A DNA stretch of 17,642 nucleotides from an uncultured Dorea sp. (GTDB lineage: Bacteria; Bacillota; Clostridia; Lachnospirales; Lachnospiraceae), in the NCBI GenBank assembly GCA_910587575.1, contig CAJULU010000010.1:57602-75243 (forward strand), given 5' to 3'. Positions 8,157-14,949 of the stretch are shown piece after piece; position 1 is the first letter of the stretch; each line of letters starts with the position of its first letter. Below the pieces are notes generated by a model. The model did not search any database and was not told the origin of the DNA. It saw nothing but the letters and a program-made list of their open reading frames with translations. Made by a program: the position numbers and the translations under genes.

Positions 8157-8185
8157 TTGTAATCCTTTTTGTATGATAGTATACT
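8157..8185 (+). promoter_or_regulatory. Promoter of the decayed AAA-ATPase gene
   Basis: TTGTAA (8157-8162) and TATACT (8180-8185) are separated by 17 bases, a good vegetative promoter. It lies about 64 bases before the ATG at 8249. TATACT is part of the palindrome TAGTATACTA. Confidence 0.65.
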
Positions 8186-8248
8186 AAACTTAGTAATTTT
8201 ATCTCTAAACAGAATAACGGAAATACAAAAATCTCGGAGTAATTTGCC

Positions 8249-9330
8249 ATGAAAAAGCATTTTAACACTGCAGGTAAATGCTATGCAGATGAACATTATA
8301 TGGTGGATATCCACAGGCAGTTGGAACAAATAAAAGAAATGGTTACACAAGGAGACTATTTCTGCATCAACCGTGCCAGACAATCCGGCAAGACAACGAC
8401 ACTCTCCCTGCTAAAATCTGCACTTGAGGACGAATACACTATATTTTCAATCAGTTTTGAGGGCATCGGCACCTCTGTTTTTGCGACCGATGAAACTCTG
8501 GCTTATGCATTCCTCTGCCTTCTGAACGACTGTCTGACCTATAATGAGGTAAAGCAGGCCGCACAGCCATTAAAAGAACTTCTTGCAGATGCTGTTTCCA
8601 GCGCATCAGACGGATTATCGTTTATAACACTTTCCCGTCTGGTTTCACAGATCTGCACGGCCTCTGACAAACCGGTCATCTTATTCATAGACGAGGTGGA
8701 TCAGACCGGAAATCACAGTTCCTTCCTGGAATTTCTCGGAATGCTTAGGGATAAGTATCTGAAACGGAGGGAGCGTCCCACGTTCTGGTCGGTGATTCTC
8801 GCAAGTGTATTTGACATTAAAAATCTGAAACTGAAGCTGCGTTCTCAAGAGGCGCAGCAGTACAACAGTCCGTGGAACATTGCCGCAGAATTTGATATTG
8901 ACATGAATTTTACAAAAACCGATATCGAAGGAATGCTTCTTTCCTATGAAAAGGATCATCAGACCGGCATGGATATCAGCCTGATCGCAGGATTACTGTA
9001 TGATTATACGTTCGGCTATCCGTTTCTGGTAAGCCAGCTCTGTAAAATTATGGATGAAAAGCTTCCCGGACGGGCTGAATATGACGGCCAAAAATCTGTA
9101 TGGAACAAAGATGGTTTCCAGGCTGCGCTGCAGCTGCTGTTATCGGAATCAAATACACTATTCGACGATATGCAGAAAAAGATTTCCGACAATCACTATC
9201 TGAAAAAAATATTATAAAGACCAGAGATGAAAAACGCACGGATATAATCGTTGATTATCTGGGAAAACAATATGTAATAGAATTAAAAATCTGGCATGGC
9301 AGTGCATACAATGAACGTGGTGAAAGGTTA
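8249..9330 (+). pseudogene. Broken AAA-ATPase / PD-(D/E)XK nuclease-like gene (DUF1703 type)
   Basis: ATG at 8249 follows CGGAG at 9-base spacing. The first frame gives 322 aa: a Walker A-like RARQSGKTT (about residues 43-51) and Walker B VILFIDEVD (about 143-151), as in AAA-ATPase-like proteins whose C-terminus is a PD-(D/E)XK domain. The frame stops at 9217. In another frame from about 9217 the typical C-terminus follows directly (RTDIIVDYLGKQYVIELKIW, with the D...ELK nuclease-like motif). The middle of the protein, roughly 100 or more residues in intact members as I recall them, is missing. After NERGE (about 9325) the family sequence is lost again. I read this as an internal deletion plus frameshift and a truncated end. 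The truncated ATPase might still be made, but the normal product cannot be. Such genes are common in multiple copies in Bacteroidetes and Lachnospiraceae; their role is not settled. Confidence 0.75.
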
Positions 9331-9364
9331 AAATGTTCCAGGTATTCTGGCCTTTTTATACAAG

Positions 9365-9407
9365 GGGACGGCAGACAACACATATTTTTGTGTCACTATG
9401 CCGTCCC
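9365..9407. terminator. Hairpin between convergent transcripts
   Basis: GGGACGGCA (9365-9373) pairs perfectly with TGCCGTCCC (9399-9407), with additional pairing (ACACA/TGTGT) inside. It sits between the rightward pseudogene and the leftward gene ending at 9414. CCTTTTC follows on the plus strand. It could terminate in either direction, although neither T tract is long. Confidence 0.6.
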
Positions 9408-9413
9408 GCCTTT

Positions 9414-9731
9414 TCATTCAGATCTATCAGCACATACCATAATTTGGTTTGAATGCACCATCTTCACTATTATATTGTCACATTCACCTTCCAGATACTG
9501 CCATATCCCACCATTATTTCCATAAACCTTCCTGATAAAGTCCTTTACCATCCTGCGCACCATTATTTTCGTATCTTCCAAAGAAGATATGCCAGGCAGC
9601 GCCTGTATCCTGCTACGGTCGTCCCCTGTGATCCTCCTGCCGTCCAACGGCTTTTTCAGCAGGAGATGACTCCCATGCCGCCTTGGATTTATGATTATAG
9701 CATCCTGAATCTTTTGATAAGATATGCTCAT
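9414..9731 (-). CDS. Hypothetical 105-aa protein downstream of DUF5131 gene
   Basis: The frame starts 12 bases after the stop of the DUF5131 gene and ends just before the bidirectional hairpin, so its position fits the last gene of the run. Composition is protein-like (INPRRHGSHLLLKK near residues 14-27, a basic helix MVRRMVKDFIRKVYG near 57-71), with no signal peptide or membrane segment. There is no convincing ribosome binding site before ATG 9731 and I do not recognise a family. It may be a real small gene or the remnant of a partner gene of DUF5131. Confidence 0.4.
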   Translation of the reverse strand: MSISYQKIQDAIIINPRRHGSHLLLKKPLDGRRITGDDRSRIQALPGISSLEDTKIMVRRMVKDFIRKVYGNNGGIWQYLEGECDNIIVKMVHSNQIMVCADRSE

Positions 9732-9743
9732 AGCGTCACGATG

Positions 9744-10451
9744 TCAATAATTGATATTTGCTTTTCTTGCCTGGCTGCATAGGTCACGGGCAGATAACGT
9801 GTAGTTTTTTCCATCCTTGATAAAATGTGTCCCGCACTGCCGAAACTCAAAATGTACTTTACGGGCGATACACTGCTCCCGTATGGAAAGTACCCACGCA
9901 TAATCAAGCGGTCTGGCATTCCTGTCTGATTCGCCGCCGACTACAACTAATTCAACATAATCAAGATAGGCGTCAAGGTTTATTTCCCCGATCAAAGGCT
10001 GACAGATAATATCTTTATGTTTAATAGGAAGTTCATTGAAAATGGAAAGCCTGTAATCAGCTCTGTCTTGATTTTCTACCGTACATCCGACAGTAACATT
10101 ATCATATCCATCGTTCCAGTTCTCAGGGATACAATCCATAAACCGCTCAATACGCTTTGTCAAAAACAGGAAATGCAGGTCTGGGCGCTCCCGTATCATC
10201 TGCCAGCATTCCGGACGCCATTCATCGGCATCCTCTATCAGAAAATCCGAGGAAAAGCACAGATTTATGGTCTGTCCCGATTTAATTTTATATGCTCCTG
10301 ATTTATTTCTTGCGACAGGGGCATAGAAGTTATCCGTCTTTAATATATTGTTCGTATCAATACCACGCTTGGAATCGCCTTTATGAATGTAACAATATCT
10401 GCATCCCTCGCTATGTTTGCGGCAGCCACGCCACGGATTCCACATTGCCAT
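9744..10451 (-). CDS. DUF5131 (phage Gp37/Gp68 family) protein with three-Cys motif
   Basis: The product is 235 aa, and ATG 10451 is preceded by AGAGGTG at suitable spacing. The N-terminus WNPWRGCRKHSEGCRYCY carries Cys10, Cys17 and Cys20 (C-x6-C-x2-C), the family's metal-binding signature, reminiscent of radical SAM proteins. Other family features are LCFSSDFLIEDADEWR, FLFLTKRIERF, VTVGCTVENQ and the GGESDRNARPLDYAWV segment. The biochemical reaction of this family is not established to my knowledge. Members often sit next to a partner called TcmP (three-Cys-motif partner); no TcmP is recognisable here, only a 105-aa unknown ORF downstream. It lies 60 bases after the MATE gene on the same strand, so it is probably co-transcribed or at the end of that run. 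These genes occur in phages and accessory islands. Confidence 0.85.
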   Translation of the reverse strand: MAMWNPWRGCRKHSEGCRYCYIHKGDSKRGIDTNNILKTDNFYAPVARNKSGAYKIKSGQTINLCFSSDFLIEDADEWRPECWQMIRERPDLHFLFLTKRIERFMDCIPENWNDGYDNVTVGCTVENQDRADYRLSIFNELPIKHKDIICQPLIGEINLDAYLDYVELVVVGGESDRNARPLDYAWVLSIREQCIARKVHFEFRQCGTHFIKDGKNYTLSARDLCSQARKANINY

Positions 10452-10511
10452 AATCAGACACCTCTTATTCCTACGCCCTAAAAGCCAACACCTACCCCGC
10501 CACAGCTTGTC

Positions 10512-11873
10512 CTATGATTCTTCATACAGGTCATCCCTGGTAATGTTATTCAGCCACTTCATACTGCGGTAATGCTTCAGCACCCAGGGCCATTTGGCGA
10601 ATTCATCGGTACACAGCAGGAAGTACACCCACAATACAGGAAGTTTCAGAAGGAATGCCGCCGCAAACCCAAGCGGCACTGCATAACACCACATGTCAAT
10701 CGTGTCACAGATGAATCCGAACCGGCTGTCGCCGCCCGCCCGGAAAACCCCCGCAATCAGCGTTGTATTCACCGCCGCACCCATGACGTAATAGGTGTTG
10801 ATCAGCATCATATATTTCAGATAATGCATGGCCTGTTCTGTCAGTGAAGCATACCTGAGCACAACCGGCATGGCGGCCAGGACAATCAGGCCGCCGATTG
10901 CACCGGTAATAACCGTAAGCTTCATGACCTTCTTTGCGCCCTCCTTAGCCTCTTCCAGCTTATTCATACCGATAATATTCCCCAGCAGGATACCGCCCGC
11001 ACTTGCCGTACCGAAGCACAGGATGGTCCCGAAATTCCGCACCACGATCACAAATGAATTGGCAGCCACCGCATCGGATCCAAGGTGCCCGATAATCACG
11101 GAGTACATGGAAAACGCCACACTCCAGACAATGTCGTTCCCCAGGGCCGGAAGGGACAGCCGTACAAAATCAGAGAACAGGCTCTTGTTCCTCATGAACA
11201 GGTAACGGAAATCCAGCTTGATATCCCGGCTTAAAAATGACACCACAAAACAGGCGGCAAGCTCGATCAGCCTGGACATGGACGTTGCAAGCGCCACGCC
11301 CATGGCGCCAAGCCTAGGCGCCCCGAACAGACCGAAGATGAAGACCGCATTTAAAAATATATTCAGCGAGAAAGCCAGCACATTCATGGCCGTGCTGATG
11401 ATGACCCTGCCTATGCTGCGCAGGACTGCCAGGTACACTTCCGTAATTCCCCAGCACAGATAGCTGACACTCATGAATCTTAAGTAGGAAGCGCCGATCC
11501 TCACCAGTTCCTCATCATTGGTAAAGATCTGCATCATCGGTCCCGGCACAAAAAGCGCAAGACAGGCAAAAAGAAGGGCGATCAGCAGCGAAAACCGAAG
11601 GGCAATCCCTTCGATCAGCTGGATGGCTTTCATATCCCCTTTTCCAAAATACTGTGCGCTCAGCATCGTAGCCCCGGTTCCCAGGCCGTAGAATACCATG
11701 AACAGGATATTGGCATACTGGGAAGCCAGGGACACCGCCGATATGGAGGACTGCCCGACATAGTTCAGCATGATCACATCAGCCGAACTGACCGCCGCAC
11801 TGAGAAGGTTCTGTATAACGATGGGCAGCACCAGTTTAAATATTTGTCTGTAAAATGAATTGTTGTTTGTCAT
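10512..11873 (-). CDS. MATE family multidrug/metabolite exporter
   Basis: A 453-aa integral membrane protein with about twelve hydrophobic segments. It begins with the MATE-type FKLVLPIVIQNLLSAAVSSADVIMLNYVGQSSISAVSLA, and the two halves are related (the second starts near FVRLSLPALGNDIVWSVAFSMYSVIIGHLGSDAVAANS). The length is normal for NorM/DinF-like exporters, which extrude cationic compounds using a proton or sodium gradient. The substrate cannot be inferred. ATG 11873 lies 26 bases after the upstream gene's stop. The nearest AAAGGA is 20 bases upstream of ATG, farther than usual, so expression may depend on coupling with the preceding gene. The transcript continues toward the DUF5131 gene. 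Confidence 0.92.
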   Translation of the reverse strand: MTNNNSFYRQIFKLVLPIVIQNLLSAAVSSADVIMLNYVGQSSISAVSLASQYANILFMVFYGLGTGATMLSAQYFGKGDMKAIQLIEGIALRFSLLIALLFACLALFVPGPMMQIFTNDEELVRIGASYLRFMSVSYLCWGITEVYLAVLRSIGRVIISTAMNVLAFSLNIFLNAVFIFGLFGAPRLGAMGVALATSMSRLIELAACFVVSFLSRDIKLDFRYLFMRNKSLFSDFVRLSLPALGNDIVWSVAFSMYSVIIGHLGSDAVAANSFVIVVRNFGTILCFGTASAGGILLGNIIGMNKLEEAKEGAKKVMKLTVITGAIGGLIVLAAMPVVLRYASLTEQAMHYLKYMMLINTYYVMGAAVNTTLIAGVFRAGGDSRFGFICDTIDMWCYAVPLGFAAAFLLKLPVLWVYFLLCTDEFAKWPWVLKHYRSMKWLNNITRDDLYEES

Positions 11874-11899
11874 ATCTGCTATTTCGTAATTCGTCCTTT

Positions 11900-12727
11900 C
11901 TAAAGGTCCTTGGATTTGTCTGCCGGATATTTCTTTTCCGTAATGTCCATTTTGGAATGAACGATATCCACCAGGTCTGCATTCAGTATCTGCGTCATCT
12001 GGATACTGTAATTCAGAACATCCGCCAGCTCTTCCAAAACATGTTTCAGGTCAAAATTCTCATCATCCCACTGAAAACATTCCAGAAGTTCGGCGGCTTC
12101 TATAGATATGGATTTTGCCAGATTTGCGGGCCTTCGTGACTGATCCCGATCCCAGTTTCTGTCACTGATGAATTTCTTTATTCTGTCATTCAATCGTTCC
12201 AGCCGGTCTTTCGGTTCCTGTTCATCTTCATTTCCGTCATCCCTCAGCTTCTCAAATGCCTGCACAAGTTCTGACAGTCCTTCCCGGTCCTCTTCGTCGA
12301 ATCTTCCGATAACCGGACTGTCAATGTCCAGCACTCCGATGACCGCTCCTTTTTTGTGAAGCGGAATCACAATCTCTGACTGTGAAGCGCTGTCACAGGC
12401 TATATGTCCCGGGAATTCATGGACATTTTCTACCAGCATAATCTCATCCCTTGCCGCTGCCGTGCCGCATACGCCGCTTCCAACGGGAATCTGCACACAG
12501 GCCGGTTTTCCCTGGAATGGGCCGAGAACCAGTTGTCCATCCTTCACGAGGTAAAATCCTACCCAGTTGATTTCCGGCAGCACCTGGTTAAGAAGCGCAG
12601 ATATGTTCGCAAGACTGGCTGTCAGGTCTGTGACTTTGTCTGTCAGCCCCTGAATCTGGATTCTCAGCAGACGGTAGAGGGATTTCTTGTCTGCAGGGTA
12701 GATAATGGATGATTCTGATTCCTTCAT
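11900..12727 (-). CDS. Fusion: free methionine-R-sulfoxide reductase (GAF) + MazG-like nucleotide pyrophosphohydrolase
   Basis: A 275-aa protein; AAGGAGG lies 10 bases before ATG 12727. Residues about 15-160 are a free Met-R-sulfoxide reductase GAF domain: NWVGFYL, LVLGPFQGKPACVQIP, GVCGTAA, PGHIACDSASQSEIVIP, GVLDIDSP. Cys77, Cys87 and Cys111 have the same 10 and 24 spacing as Cys84/94/118 of E. coli MsrC, so the redox cysteines appear intact. A charged linker (about 162-177) leads to a MazG-like all-helical domain (about 178-270), with E210-x2-E213 in SIEAAELLECFQW and E233-x2-D236 in LEELADVL, the usual magnesium-binding pattern. One polypeptide thus joins repair of oxidised free methionine with hydrolysis of (possibly damaged) NTPs. 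Both activities are predicted from motifs; the nucleotide substrate is unknown. It is followed by the MATE gene after 26 bases. Confidence 0.88.
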   Translation of the reverse strand: MKESESSIIYPADKKSLYRLLRIQIQGLTDKVTDLTASLANISALLNQVLPEINWVGFYLVKDGQLVLGPFQGKPACVQIPVGSGVCGTAAARDEIMLVENVHEFPGHIACDSASQSEIVIPLHKKGAVIGVLDIDSPVIGRFDEEDREGLSELVQAFEKLRDDGNEDEQEPKDRLERLNDRIKKFISDRNWDRDQSRRPANLAKSISIEAAELLECFQWDDENFDLKHVLEELADVLNYSIQMTQILNADLVDIVHSKMDITEKKYPADKSKDL

Positions 12728-12751
12728 TCGTTTATTTCCTCCTTCGTTTCC

Positions 12752-12787
12752 GCCGTCTTTTCTGCCGTCTTTTCTGCCGTCTTTTCA
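12752..12787 (-). repeat. Three 12-bp tandem repeats in the 5' leader of the fusion gene
   Basis: On the minus strand AGAAAAGACGGC is repeated three times (one end unit differs by a base) between the preceding stop codon and the AAGGAGG of the fusion gene. No coding role on the minus strand is apparent. Confidence 0.8.
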
Positions 12788-12818
12788 GATCTGGCAGTTG
12801 TTGACACGGACTGTATGG

Positions 12819-13061
12819 TTAAAATTCTTTCGTAATCTCAGTTACACCGTATTGCCTCTTGAAAGCTTCCAGATCCTTTTCGTTTCTGATGAGCATAATA
12901 TCCGTAAATCTGCCGGTAGTAAGATCCCTGAATCCGGCCACCTGCTCTCCGGTGCAGATACTGCAGCGCAGGACAGGCTTCTGGGTTTCGGGATCATAAG
13001 GGGTTACTGTAAAAGCCGGCTTTGATTTTCTGAATCGTTCAAATATACCTCTCCTGATCAT
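12819..13061 (-). CDS. Small conserved protein of unknown function, 80 aa
   Basis: ATG 13061 lies inside the end of the Vsr gene (23-base overlap), with GGAG 10 bases upstream, so translation is probably coupled. The product has a basic N-terminus (MIRRGIFERFRKSKP) and a compact C-terminal region CSICTGEQVAGFRDLTTGRFTDIMLIRNEKDLEAFKRQYG. From memory, close relatives of this short sequence are widespread in Lachnospiraceae genomes and sometimes carry an unsupported 'aspartate dehydrogenase' label; the protein is far too short for that enzyme. No motif indicates function. Its presence here may be a host gene adjoining the methylation operon rather than a part of it. Confidence 0.75.
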   Translation of the reverse strand: MIRRGIFERFRKSKPAFTVTPYDPETQKPVLRCSICTGEQVAGFRDLTTGRFTDIMLIRNEKDLEAFKRQYGVTEITKEF

Positions 13062-13509
13062 TGGTTTCCAACTCCCCTTCCTGCATTTTCAAATCAAAGA
13101 CTGCTTCCTCTATCGCCTTCAGGCATTTATCAGTATCTTTCCTGATTTCCTTGCCCCAGAACCGGATTACCGTCCATCCCATGAACCGCAGCTCCCGGTC
13201 AATTTCTCTGTCCCTTTCCATATTCCGTGAGATTTTCTTTATCCAGAAATCGCTGTTATGGCTGTTCTTCAGACGTCCCTGTAAAACCTCCCAGTCCTTC
13301 CCGTGAAAAAATTCACCGTCACAAAAAATAGCAATCTTATATTTTGTAAGAACAATATCCGGTGTTCCCGGAAGCTTCTTATAATTTTTCCGGTACCGGT
13401 ATCCCTTATGCCATAAAGCTTTCCGCAGTATCATTTCTATTTTAGTATCCTTACCGCGGATATGCTGCATATTCTTCCTCCGCTGCTCCGGCGTCAGTAC
13501 ATCCGCCAT
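13039..13509 (-). CDS. vsr: Vsr-type DNA mismatch (very short patch) endonuclease, zinc-less variant
   Basis: A 156-aa protein; ATG 13509 is preceded by AGGGTG at 6 bases. A GTG three codons upstream is possible but less well placed. It aligns with E. coli Vsr almost residue for residue in the first half: MADV start, Met14 in KNM, Glu25, the catalytic Asp51 in GTPDIV, Phe67 and His69. His64 is replaced by Asp and Trp68 by Phe (FCDGEFFHG). The zinc ligands Cys66, His71 and Cys73 of E. coli are Glu, Lys and Trp here, and the fourth cysteine (WEC in E. coli) is not conserved in RFWGKE. Vsr nicks beside T:G mismatches that arise by deamination of 5-methylcytosine. The gene directly follows two C5 methyltransferase genes (18 bases after the second), as expected. 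An alternative is that it acts as the restriction nuclease of this cluster. Confidence 0.88.
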   Translation of the reverse strand: MADVLTPEQRRKNMQHIRGKDTKIEMILRKALWHKGYRYRKNYKKLPGTPDIVLTKYKIAIFCDGEFFHGKDWEVLQGRLKNSHNSDFWIKKISRNMERDREIDRELRFMGWTVIRFWGKEIRKDTDKCLKAIEEAVFDLKMQEGELETNDQERYI

Positions 13510-13527
13510 CGTATTCACCCTATGCCG

Positions 13528-14949
13528 TTATTTTTCTAAATGTTTTTTTATGACCTGTGCAATTGCTCTTCCCAGTAATGGCGGCACAGAATTTCCGATC
13601 TGCATATAGGTCTTGGTATAGGCTCCCCGGAAATAATAGTCGTCAGGATACGACTGGATCCTGGCCGCTTCTCTTGGCGTAAGGCCCCTGGCCTGCGTGG
13701 GATGAATATACATATTACAGTCAAACTTCATATGTGCCGTAATCGTCTTACAGACTTTATTCTCTTCCAGCTTAAAATATTTATCCTTAAAAATGCCGTT
13801 GCGCCGTGCATAGGGCATAATATCCGCAATCTTGGGATCATCGGATCTGTCTCCCTGATACATCCGGCCGAATATCTCAATATCCCTGTCATTATTATAC
13901 CGGGCCTTATGATTTAATGTAAGACCGTATGTACGTCCCTGATTAATGTACCTGATATATTCATTCGTTTCCATAGTCCTGTTCCGTTCGATACGGTAAC
14001 CGGATTCCTCCGAACCTGTTTCCGTGGAATTCTTTATTCTCAATGCCTTTAATGGCCTTAACCCATACAATGCGTCTCTTAATACATAATCCCGGATCCC
14101 TGCCGATGATGAAATGATTTCATGAAAAATCCGGCTGATATCCCTGCCGGTTCTGCTGCCGATATAGATTAATCTTTCTCTGTTCTGGGGAACCCCGAAA
14201 TCCTTCGCATTCAGTATATCACATTCCACCTGGTATCCAACTGCACGAAAATCTTCTTTCACCTGTTCCGCAACCGAACACATACCTTTGACATTCTCCA
14301 TGACAAAAAATTCCGGCATGATACGACGGACCGCTTCCACAAAATTTTTATACAGCTGGTTACGGGGATCATCGATTAACCGCTGGCGGTTCGCCATACT
14401 GAACCCCTGGCACGGCGGGCCGCCGATCACGATATCCACGGATTTGCCTTTGAGAAGTTCTTCCAGACGGCCAACGACATTTCTGATATCTCCTAATATA
14501 ATATGATCTCTCGGGGTTTCCGGATGATTATGTGCATAGGTATCTACGCAGCAGGCCTCTATATCATTAGCCAGGGCAGTAATGAATCCTTCCTGTGTAA
14601 ATCCCAGTGACAGTCCTCCCGCACCGCAGAACAGATCCACCATCTGCAGGCCTTTTTCATCCGCTTTTTCCCTGACCTCTTTTATGTATGAATTGCAATA
14701 CTTATTTACCGGGCAGGACAGGCATTTCCTGATCTCCCCGTTACATATTACCGCCAGTTTCCGAAATGCCCGCCGCAGTCTTTCATCTGTCTGGATCCTC
14801 TCTTTCACCGCCTGCGCTCTTGACAGAAGAAATTCTTCACTGATATCCCTTGTAAACCTTTTGAGACAGTCTGCATATTCTTCCTTCTCTCCAGTCAGGG
14901 CTTCCTCTGCAAAGGATGTTATTTCGTTGATATCATTCTGATAATCCAT
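13528..14949 (-). CDS. DNA (cytosine-5)-methyltransferase with N-terminal Cys4 motif
   Basis: ATG 14949 overlaps the previous stop as TGATG, with GGAAAG just upstream; a GTG four codons earlier is less likely. The product is 473 aa. Residues 1-100 are a helical extension containing Cys69-x6-Cys76-x2-Cys79-x5-Cys85 (CNGEIRKCLSCPVNKYC), the spacing of the [4Fe-4S] loop of endonuclease III and MutY. The methyltransferase domain follows: motif I DLFCGAGGLSLGF (from about 105), motif IV GGPPCQGFS with catalytic Cys180, motif VI ENVKG, motif VIII QNRER, a long target-recognition region (about 265-400), motif IX LTPREAARIQSYP and motif X QIGNSVPP. It transfers methyl from S-adenosylmethionine to C5 of cytosine in a sequence-specific site; the site is unknown. 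It is translationally coupled to another C5 methyltransferase and followed by Vsr. Confidence 0.93.
   Translation of the reverse strand: MDYQNDINEITSFAEEALTGEKEEYADCLKRFTRDISEEFLLSRAQAVKERIQTDERLRRAFRKLAVICNGEIRKCLSCPVNKYCNSYIKEVREKADEKGLQMVDLFCGAGGLSLGFTQEGFITALANDIEACCVDTYAHNHPETPRDHIILGDIRNVVGRLEELLKGKSVDIVIGGPPCQGFSMANRQRLIDDPRNQLYKNFVEAVRRIMPEFFVMENVKGMCSVAEQVKEDFRAVGYQVECDILNAKDFGVPQNRERLIYIGSRTGRDISRIFHEIISSSAGIRDYVLRDALYGLRPLKALRIKNSTETGSEESGYRIERNRTMETNEYIRYINQGRTYGLTLNHKARYNNDRDIEIFGRMYQGDRSDDPKIADIMPYARRNGIFKDKYFKLEENKVCKTITAHMKFDCNMYIHPTQARGLTPREAARIQSYPDDYYFRGAYTKTYMQIGNSVPPLLGRAIAQVIKKHLEK

Noticed and set aside
9100..9525. A separate 141-codon gene overlapping the end of the ATPase frame
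   Set aside because: Its central part is the displaced C-terminus of the same AAA/PD-(D/E)XK family, so it is better explained as part of one broken gene.
12801..12825. TTGACA with downstream TAAAAT on the plus strand as a promoter
   Set aside because: The spacing is only 13 bases and it would drive transcription antisense into the small-protein and Vsr genes.
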